Assembly (NCBI GenBank): GCA_003229095.1
Contig: QIHS01000254.1
Location: 1-5,352 of the forward strand
Direction: 5' to 3'
From: Woeseia sp.
GTDB taxonomy: Bacteria; Pseudomonadota; Gammaproteobacteria; Steroidobacterales; Woeseiaceae
Length of the DNA stretch: 5,352 bases
The notes beneath the pieces are model-generated. The model was not told where the DNA came from, ran no database searches, and worked only from the letters and a program-made list of their open reading frames with translations. A program made the translations under genes and the position numbers. Within the stretch, counting starts at the first letter, position 1, and every line of letters begins with the position of its first letter. Of the stretch, positions 1 through 4,697 are shown piece by piece.

Positions 1-1119
1 AATCGATCGGCTGGATAAGCCTGTTGGTACCGTTTATCGGCCTCAGCTATTACGCAGTGGTGGCCGCGTGGGCGCTGGACTATCTAATGCTCGCAACAAC
101 CGGCGGATTCACCGGCTTTGACAGCACCTCGTCACAGGAAACTTTCAACGCACGCGCGGCGCAGCCCGTTTATCAGATCATGCTGCACGGCGTATTCGTC
201 GCCATGACGGTCTGGGTCGTCGCAAACGGCATTAACAAAGGTATCGAACGAGCGTCGAAAGTGATGATGCCGGCCTTGTTCGCAATGATCATTGCTCTGG
301 TCATCTACGGCATGGTCAGCGCCGACTTCGCTGCGGCCGTCGATTTCCTCTTCCGACCGGACTTCAGCAAAGTAACCGGCCAATCCGTTCTCATCGCACT
401 GGGACAAGCGCTGTTCTCGCTCGGTATCGGCGTCGGGCTCATGATCACCTACGGCTCTTACATGCCACGAGATTTTTCACTGCGAACGTCCGCCACTGTC
501 ATCTGCGTTGGCGACACCGTCGCAGCGATTCTTGCCGGACTCGCCATTTTTCCGATTGTCTTCGCCAGCGGACTGGACCCCGCCGGCGGGCCGGGTCTGA
601 TTTTTGTCAGCCTGCCCATCGCCTTTGGCAGCATGCCCGGTGGCGCGTTCATCGGCCCGCCCTTTGTTTTTCGTATTACTCCTGTTCGCCGCCTATACAT
701 CAGCCCTCGGCATGCTCGAGCCCGTCGTCGCATGGCTTGAAGAAAAGTTTCCCGGCAAACGAAAGCAAATGGCGCTCGTCGCCGGCTTCGCAATCTGGAT
801 TCTGGGCCTGGGTTCGGTACTCTCTTTCAGCATCATGGCGGATGTTGAACCACTCGCATTCATGGGCATTGAGAAAAATTTCTTCGGCATTGCCGACTAC
901 ACCGTTGCCAATGTACTCGCCCCTGTTAACGCCCTGATGATTGCGCTCTTCGCTGGTTGGGTACTGAGCAACAAGGTCGTGAATGAAGAGTTCGCTGCCG
1001 ATACACCGAACTGGAAAATCTACTGGCGTTTTGCGAATCGATTCCTCGCACCCGCCGCATTGATAATCGTACTAATCGACCTGGTTATCGGCTGGGAATA
1101 CATACTTCAAGCATGGTGA
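1..1119 (+). CDS. NSS/SNF family sodium-dependent (amino-acid-type) transporter, 5'-partial and frameshifted
   Basis: This is an inner-membrane Na+-coupled symporter of the neurotransmitter:sodium symporter family (LeuT fold), which typically imports amino acids or related amines. The frame is open from base 3, so the gene starts left of the window and TM1-TM2 are missing. About 371 codons are visible, ending at TGA 1117-1119. Visible landmarks, in order, are a TM3-like segment with SYYAVVAAWALDY (its second Tyr fits the LeuT Tyr108 position), the NGINKGIERASK loop, and a TM6-like segment with ALFSLGIGVG then MITYGSYM. TM7 follows with DTVAAILAGLAIFP, where Asp sits at the LeuT Asn286 Na1 position by my alignment. 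After it come LPIAFGSMPGG and TM8 with AAYTSALGMLEPVVAWLEE, whose Thr-Ser fits the Na2 ligands. The reading frame changes near 655-670: codons starting at 3 run to about 656, and codons starting at 658 continue the family sequence. The substrate cannot be assigned. The 3' end overlaps the opposing cupin gene by 35 bp. Confidence 0.88.
654..672 (+). other. Frameshift site inside the NSS transporter gene
   Basis: Upstream, the transporter protein is read in the frame of base 3, through MPGGAFIG. Downstream, LFFVLLLFAAYTSA is read in the frame of base 658. Moving between them needs one base skipped (a +1 shift), meaning one extra base or two missing bases relative to an intact gene. The switch lies in a run of short homopolymers, a C-rich stretch followed by T runs. 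If nothing corrects it, translation ends at TGA 738-740 and loses TM8 onward. A one-base sequencing or assembly error is the simplest explanation. A genuine inactivating mutation is the alternative. I see no slippery heptamer with a downstream structure that would argue for programmed frameshifting. Confidence 0.85.
1085..1119. other. 35-bp overlap of convergent gene ends
   Basis: The transporter's last codons and its TGA (1117-1119) lie on the plus strand. The cupin gene's last 11 codons and its TAA (1087-1085) lie on the minus strand over the same bases. Both ends look genuine: the transporter tail is a normal hydrophobic last helix (LVIGWEYILQAW), and the cupin tail (TMLEVCIPSR) matches the closing beta-strand usual in bicupins. 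There is therefore no room for an intergenic terminator, and none was seen. The two transcripts should be complementary at their 3' ends. Confidence 0.85.
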
Positions 1120-2167
1120 AGTCAGACGAAATTTCTGTCAGGCCGCATGGAAAATTTGCGCCAAACGCACAGGAGTCGTCGGCCTGCAGGTGCCATGACA
1201 TACCTTTCTCGTCGCCCAGAACAGCGCTGCCCTGCAGAACAAACAAAAACTGAATTTCCGCGCTGTGTTCCAGCGACGAAACACCCGTATCGCCGGACGA
1301 CCTCACCACAACGGCAGACGCGATACCCGCGGTCGCCTCCTCAATGCCGATGTTTCGGCATTCAAAACCCTCGACGCTGTAAGGCAACCACTGCGCGTTT
1401 TCGGCCTGGTGAAACGTAAAGTGCTGGCCTGCAAACTCCCGGTCAGATTTAGGCTCGGCAGTCGGCAACACCATGTCGTGATCAACGCAGGTCTCATGCT
1501 CGGCGGGACAGGAAATTTCAACAACCTCCATGTTGTCAGAACATTCCAGCACACGATGACGAATATGCGGTGGCTGCAAAAAGCAGTCACCTGCCTCCAT
1601 GGTCATCGGCGGACCCTGATCCTCATATACCACTCGAACCCAGCCGCGAACGCAGTAGATCATCTGAAAATGAATGTGATGGTGATGCACATAGTCTGGC
1701 ACCGGACCACCGACAGGAATGCGGATGTGTGAGGCGATAAAGCGCCCGCCGAATCGATCAGGAATGAGATCCCGGTATTGCATGCCGGCCCGACCTTCCA
1801 CCCAATCATGCTCCGCATCCTTTTGCGATACCACCAGCGTCGGACGATTTGGCGGCAATATCAACGGCGACTCGACCGGCACTATTTCTACCAATGTGCC
1901 ATTCGGCGCTGTCTGTGTTGTTGTCTCCGACAGGCCCGCACACAACAGCCGCAAACGTCCCGATGGAATGACCGCACCGCTGTCGAGCCTCAGTCGAATG
2001 CCAAAACCTGAAATCACAGCGATGCGCGGCGCATCGGCCGGGTAAATGGAGTCCGTGCGGAAACCGAGCTTGTCAGTGAAAAAAGATAAGGTGTCTGCGA
2101 ATGGCTTTGCCGGGAGTACGACTTCAGCGATTTTAATGTCATCGACATTCTTGTCCCCGCCCGCCAT
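1085..2167 (-). CDS. VOC/glyoxalase-like plus double-cupin domain protein
   Basis: Protein of 360 aa, function unknown, probably cytoplasmic because no signal peptide is seen. Residues about 10-65 (KIAEVVLPAKPFADTLSFF, then KLGF) look like one half-module of the vicinal oxygen chelate (VOC) fold. Residues about 140-220 form a cupin: a His-rich run at 161-166, the pattern H162-x-H164-x3-Q168-x6-G175, then G193-x5-P199 and H204. That gives a plausible metal site of His162, His164, Gln168 and His204, with Gln in place of the usual Glu. Residues about 250-358 look like a second cupin (FLFVLQG at 307-313) in which the His positions are replaced, so it probably does not bind metal. The ATG at 2167-2165 was chosen because it lies one base after the upstream gene's TGA. 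The frame is also open to an ATG at 2302, but that would add 45 residues lying antiphase inside the upstream gene. No Shine-Dalgarno sequence is evident, which suggests coupling. It could be a metal-dependent dioxygenase, isomerase or sugar/amino-compound binding protein. Confidence 0.85.
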   Translation of the reverse strand: MAGGDKNVDDIKIAEVVLPAKPFADTLSFFTDKLGFRTDSIYPADAPRIAVISGFGIRLRLDSGAVIPSGRLRLLCAGLSETTTQTAPNGTLVEIVPVESPLILPPNRPTLVVSQKDAEHDWVEGRAGMQYRDLIPDRFGGRFIASHIRIPVGGPVPDYVHHHHIHFQMIYCVRGWVRVVYEDQGPPMTMEAGDCFLQPPHIRHRVLECSDNMEVVEISCPAEHETCVDHDMVLPTAEPKSDREFAGQHFTFHQAENAQWLPYSVEGFECRNIGIEEATAGIASAVVVRSSGDTGVSSLEHSAEIQFLFVLQGSAVLGDEKGMSWHLQADDSCAFGANFPCGLTEISSDFTMLEVCIPSR

Positions 2168-2171
2168 ATCA
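2165..2171 (-). promoter_or_regulatory. Stop-start junction TGA-T-ATG (translational coupling)
   Basis: On the minus strand the intact PLP enzyme's TGA is followed by one base and then the cupin gene's ATG. I see no purine-rich Shine-Dalgarno sequence in the preceding 20 nt. Reinitiation by the same ribosome is the likely route, and this fixes the start choice for the cupin gene. Confidence 0.6.
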
Positions 2172-3380
2172 GGAATGCGCGAGCAGAATCTTTCGAATGA
2201 TGCTCCCGACAATTTCATCCTCGCCCTCGTCCATGACCGTCGCGGAAAGATGAATTCTGTCGCCGGAAAAAAAGAATGCCCTGACCTCAACGACCGGGTC
2301 ATGCTCTCGCAGCGCCTGCATGAGAGCCGCTTTGCTCAAATTCACGACGTCACTATCCCAGTCGATATCGAGATACAACTCGTTGGCATGACCCTCGGAA
2401 ACGAATGACTGCGTAACGACACCCGGCACGTCCGCAAGCATGTCGCTGATGGTATTGAAACGATTCAGTTTGTACGCAAAGTCGTCGGCTTCAGTGATTC
2501 GCAACCCTGTCTCAAATGCAACCAGCATGCCAAGATATTCCTCCGCCGAGACTTTCATGCCGCGACCGATAGACAAGTCGTTCGGCGCCGAGTGACGGCG
2601 CGCATATCGGATAAGATCTTCGCGCCCCAGCAGCAATCCGGCACTGTACGGGCCACGCAGCCCCTTGCCGCCGGAATAACATATCAGGTCGAACCCCTCG
2701 CCAACGCCTTGGACAACATTCACCGCCGGTGGCGTCGTTGTTGCCGCGTCGCAAAACGAGGGCACGCCCAACTCCCGGGCAAACCGCAGGTAGGCCTCTG
2801 CAGGTATGTCGTCACCCTTCTGCGTTGGCTTAAGGAAAAATATCATTGCCGTCCGATCGCCCACCAGTCGGCGCACGTCCTGTTCGGATTCCACCTCAAT
2901 CAGCTTCGCACCCGCCACAGTCAATGAACGGTCATAGGTATAACGATGTTTCTTCTGAATGATAACTTCGTTCTTCATGCCGGTTGTGTCCGGCAATTGC
3001 CGCATTTTTTCTTCGTCGCCCAGCGTCATGCAGGCGGCCGTCCCCAAAACGATCGAAGCGGTTGCGCCTGACGTCACCATGGCTGACTCGCTTCCGGCGA
3101 GCGACGCGATACGAGCGCCCACCGCGTCGTGCAATTCACGCATTTTCACTTTATGGGTTGCCGCAAAACGCATCGCATCGACAACTTCAGGGCGCATCCT
3201 CGCGCCACCGAAGGCACTATAGGCACCGGCGGCATTTATGAATCGTTTCAGGCCGAGCTCTTTGAAGTAATCGCGACCGCCTGGTGCCGGCATGCCGTCA
3301 GCAATGGCACTCCCGCCACCAATAGCGCCAAGCGGAATGACACCAGCCATCGTCTTAAGAATTGTTCGTCGCTGCGACAT
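2169..3380 (-). CDS. Tat-exported PLP-dependent enzyme, SelA/DgaE-like (aminotransferase class V fold), intact copy
   Basis: Protein of 403 aa that looks full length. Residues 1-28 are a Tat-type signal peptide: twin arginines at 4-5 in SQRRTILK, a hydrophobic stretch, then an AIA cleavage-like site before DG, so the enzyme is probably periplasmic. The mature part is a fold-type I PLP enzyme resembling SelA-related proteins such as D-glucosaminate-6-phosphate ammonia lyase. It has RFINAAGAYSAFGG near the mature N-terminus, TSGATASI at 103-110 (phosphate cup), His145 in KKHRYTYD, Asp211 in FCDAATT (pyridine nitrogen partner) and the Schiff-base Lys239 in YSGGKGLRGPYSAG. IGRGMKV at 271-277 opens the small C-terminal domain. 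Likely chemistry is beta-elimination, racemization or a similar reaction on an amino acid or amino sugar; the substrate is unknown. Its ATG directly follows the TGA of the preceding gene, and the cupin gene starts one base after its own TGA. It is a tandem paralogue of the broken gene upstream. True selenocysteine synthase is unlikely given the export signal and the absence of selenium genes. Confidence 0.9.
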   Translation of the reverse strand: MSQRRTILKTMAGVIPLGAIGGGSAIADGMPAPGGRDYFKELGLKRFINAAGAYSAFGGARMRPEVVDAMRFAATHKVKMRELHDAVGARIASLAGSESAMVTSGATASIVLGTAACMTLGDEEKMRQLPDTTGMKNEVIIQKKHRYTYDRSLTVAGAKLIEVESEQDVRRLVGDRTAMIFFLKPTQKGDDIPAEAYLRFARELGVPSFCDAATTTPPAVNVVQGVGEGFDLICYSGGKGLRGPYSAGLLLGREDLIRYARRHSAPNDLSIGRGMKVSAEEYLGMLVAFETGLRITEADDFAYKLNRFNTISDMLADVPGVVTQSFVSEGHANELYLDIDWDSDVVNLSKAALMQALREHDPVVEVRAFFFSGDRIHLSATVMDEGEDEIVGSIIRKILLAHS

Positions 3381-3383
3381 TCA
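3378..3383 (-). promoter_or_regulatory. Stop-start junction TGAATG (translational coupling)
   Basis: On the minus strand, the TGA of the upstream PLP-enzyme C-terminal piece is followed directly by the ATG of the intact copy. Only a weak GGTG-type element lies just upstream. This decides the start of the intact copy, since it preserves the twin-arginine motif, and suggests coupled translation. Confidence 0.6.
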
Positions 3384-3785
3384 GGCACCGACCCCGCGGC
3401 CGTGCTCTTGCAGTAGTTCACTTATTCGCCCTGTGACAATTTCCGCTTCGCCATCTTTCAACGCAACTGCGGTCAGGTGCAGTTCATTTGCCGATAAAAA
3501 CAATGCCCGAACTTCTATAGATGGATCGCCCGAACGCAACGCTTGTTTCATGTCGGCAACACTCAAGCCATAGACGTTCTCATCCCACCGAATCTCAATG
3601 TATGGCTCGCGCGCCTCCGCAGTTGGTGTTTTCGACTCAGCAATAACACCTGGCAGACGCGCAAGCTCCCGCCCCATGGCATTGACGATTGTCAGTTGCC
3701 GCTGATATTCAGCTTCCTCATCAAACGCGAGGCTCACTTCAACAGCGACCATCATGCCGAGATATTCCTCGGGTGCCACTTTCAT
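3381..3785 (-). CDS. C-terminal part of the disrupted SelA/DgaE-like PLP enzyme
   Basis: An open frame of 134 aa starting at ATG 3785-3783 (MKVAPEEYLGMMVA). It aligns along its whole length with residues 275-403 of the intact downstream paralogue, which begins MKVSAEEYLGMLVA there; both share the PGV and EVRA(L/F)F landmarks. It is the small C-terminal domain and has no PLP lysine and no signal peptide, so it cannot be an enzyme alone. Its ATG overlaps the stop of the N-terminal piece as ATGA, with a weak GGA about 10 nt upstream, so reinitiation is possible. The ATG encodes the conserved Met of the family's GR-x-MKV motif, and any ATG-AAA read one base later gives TGA. The overlap is therefore a likely by-product of the frameshift and not a designed start. 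The piece ends at TGA 3383-3381, directly abutting the next ATG. Confidence 0.75.
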   Translation of the reverse strand: MKVAPEEYLGMMVAVEVSLAFDEEAEYQRQLTIVNAMGRELARLPGVIAESKTPTAEAREPYIEIRWDENVYGLSVADMKQALRSGDPSIEVRALFLSANELHLTAVALKDGEAEIVTGRISELLQEHGRGVGA

Positions 3786-3812
3786 GCTTCGTCCGTAGGC
3801 GCGCGTATCAGA
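3782..3812 (-). other. Deletion/frameshift junction in the first SelA-like gene
   Basis: In the intact paralogue 13 residues (39 nt) separate LIR from the GR of GR-x-MKV. Here only 8 nt separate the matching codons, a loss of about 31 nt if both copies had the same length. Because 31 is not a multiple of three, the frame changes and the TGA at 3784-3782 is reached. The junction sits in an alternating GC run (minus strand CGCGCGCC), a plausible microhomology for slippage. The lost part corresponds to paralogue residues about 260-269, next to the active-site entrance and the start of the small domain. Confidence 0.7.
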
Positions 3813-4579
3813 TCATCCCGCCCAAGCAGCAAACCCGCACTGTAAGGGCCGCGCAACCCCTTGCCACCCGAATAACATATGAGGTCGAAACCGCGCTCAA
3901 CTGTTGCTGCCATATTGCTGGCCGGAGGCAGTGTCGTTGCCGCATCGCACATGATCGGGATGCCTGATTCTTTCGCCAACCCAATGTATTGGCCAACGTC
4001 GATCTTCGTATTTTCCGGACGATTGAGCAGGTAGAACATCATTGCCGTTCGGTCGCTAATCGCAGCGCGAATATCGGCGGCAGTTTCGACCTCGATCAAC
4101 GTTGCACCCGGCGCCTTGATGGAACGGTCGTACATATAACGCTGGCTTTTCAGGATGATCACTTCGTTGCGCATGTCGGACGAATCCGGCAGGCGCTCCA
4201 TTCTTTCCTCGTCACCGAGCGTCATACAGGCGGCCGTACCCAGAATAATTGCACCCGTCGCGCCGGAGGTGACCATTGCAGACTGCGCACCGGTAAGTTC
4301 TGCAATCCGCCGGCCGACCGCGTCGTGCAAGTCGGTCATACGCACTTTATTTCTGATGGCGTAGTCCATGGCCTCGATGACTTCGGGCCACATCTCGGCA
4401 CCGCCGAGCGAAGAATACGGACCAATCGCATTGATAAACGGACGGACACCGAGCTTCGAGAAATAATCTGTTACAACCGGCGCCGGCAATTCTGCGGCAA
4501 GCGATCCCCGCGAAACCAGGAAGCCCAGCGGAGCCGCCACGCTCAGGCCGGCCAGGAAATGGCGCCGATTGGTCTTCAT
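3782..4579 (-). CDS. N-terminal part of a second Tat-exported SelA/DgaE-like PLP enzyme (disrupted gene)
   Basis: Protein of 265 aa, first gene of the operon. Residues 1-29 form a clear Tat signal (NRRHFLAG, hydrophobic core, then SLAA before E). The rest is the PLP-binding large domain: RPFINAIGPYSSLGG, TSGATGA at 104-110, Asp212 in CDAATT and the Schiff-base Lys240 in YSGGKGLRGPYSAG. It closely matches the intact paralogue downstream; over the 30 residues from GFDLICYSGG to DDLIR only one residue differs. After LIR the frame runs into five unrelated residues and stops at TGA 3784-3782, so the small C-terminal domain is missing and is encoded in another frame just downstream. At the position of His145 in the paralogue this copy has Gln146. 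A GGA about 10 nt before the ATG is the only weak ribosome-binding signal. On its own the fragment would be about two thirds of the usual length and is probably inactive. It could still be part of a split enzyme if the downstream piece is translated. Confidence 0.85.
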   Translation of the reverse strand: MKTNRRHFLAGLSVAAPLGFLVSRGSLAAELPAPVVTDYFSKLGVRPFINAIGPYSSLGGAEMWPEVIEAMDYAIRNKVRMTDLHDAVGRRIAELTGAQSAMVTSGATGAIILGTAACMTLGDEERMERLPDSSDMRNEVIILKSQRYMYDRSIKAPGATLIEVETAADIRAAISDRTAMMFYLLNRPENTKIDVGQYIGLAKESGIPIMCDAATTLPPASNMAATVERGFDLICYSGGKGLRGPYSAGLLLGRDDLIRAPTDEA

Positions 4580-4641
4580 GCAACAGTCCAGTTTGTTACC
4601 AGGCAGCTTCAGAATAGCCTAAATTGAGCGTCGCCACTAAG

Positions 4642-4655
4642 GGCATATGGCATAC
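4642..4655. repeat. Imperfect tandem heptamer in the divergent promoter region
   Basis: GGCATAT is followed directly by GGCATAC, so six of seven bases repeat. The pair overlaps the candidate extended -10 of the rightward gene. It could be a small regulator site or chance. Confidence 0.3.
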
Positions 4656-4682
4656 TGAAAACTGCCCGGTCCAAACGTAAAG

Positions 4683-4688
4683 AAAAGG
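4683..4688 (+). promoter_or_regulatory. Ribosome binding site for the GTG-started DUF6152-like gene
   Basis: AAAAGG lies nine bases before the GTG at 4698-4700. It supports this non-ATG start, which also gives a complete signal peptide (Lys-Arg, hydrophobic core, LFA cleavage site). Confidence 0.6.
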
Positions 4689-4697
4689 TTGGCAAAA

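Larger units (their letters stand above)
2169..4579 (-). repeat. Tandem gene duplication (two SelA-like PLP enzyme copies)
   Basis: The two head-to-tail copies (4579-3381 and 3380-2169) are homologous from signal peptide to C-terminus. In the 90-nt stretch coding for the PLP-lysine region I count about 14 base differences but only one amino-acid change. That points to an old duplication with both copies held by purifying selection until recently. In the block around TSGAT, 22 of 26 residues are identical. The signal peptides and the C-terminal domains differ much more. Confidence 0.85.
4580..4697. promoter_or_regulatory. Divergent intergenic region with presumed promoters for both directions
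   Basis: This 118-bp region separates the leftward operon from the rightward DUF6152-like gene, so both promoters should lie here, though none is strong by eye. For the plus strand the best candidate is an extended -10 (TGG then CATACT, 4648-4656). TTGAGC at 4624-4629 lies upstream, but its 21-nt spacing is too long for a standard -35. For the minus strand a TATTCT-like -10 (complement of 4611-4616) lies about 30 nt before the ATG, without a convincing -35. No terminator or riboswitch-like fold was recognised. Confidence 0.35.

Noticed and set aside
579..590. Perfect 12-bp GC palindrome as a possible terminator or protein site
   Set aside because: It lies inside the transporter coding sequence where it encodes an Asp-Pro-Ala-Gly-Gly-type loop, has no loop or T tract, and is readily explained by GC-rich Gly/Pro codons.
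604..1119. Separate small membrane protein starting near 604
   Set aside because: The sequence before about 661 in this frame is not NSS-like, while the part after it continues the transporter exactly. It is the second half of the frameshifted gene.
1147..2045. Several plus-strand open frames across the cupin gene
   Set aside because: They overlap each other in different frames, are Arg/Thr/Pro-rich, and lie opposite a gene with intact cupin motifs.
2168..2302. Upstream in-frame extension of the cupin gene to an ATG at 2302
   Set aside because: The extra 45 residues are Arg/Ser-rich and unlike any domain, and they fall wholly inside the conserved C-terminal domain of the intact PLP enzyme. 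The ATG at 2167 abuts that gene's stop and begins directly before the VOC-like part.
2169..3380. Assignment as selenocysteine synthase (selA)
   Set aside because: The proteins carry Tat signals, occur as a tandem pair, and show no selenium-pathway neighbours or the extra N-terminal tRNA-binding domain expected of SelA. Only the fold-level relation is supported.
3782..3785. ATGA overlap as proof of an evolved two-gene design
   Set aside because: ATG followed by AAA contains TGA one base later, so any frameshift of this type upstream of the conserved Met-Lys would create the same overlap.
3989..4627. 212-aa plus-strand open frame opposite the first PLP enzyme
   Set aside because: It is antisense to a clearly conserved coding sequence, is rich in Arg and His, and has no recognisable domain or ribosome binding site. 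It arises from the codon bias of the opposite strand.
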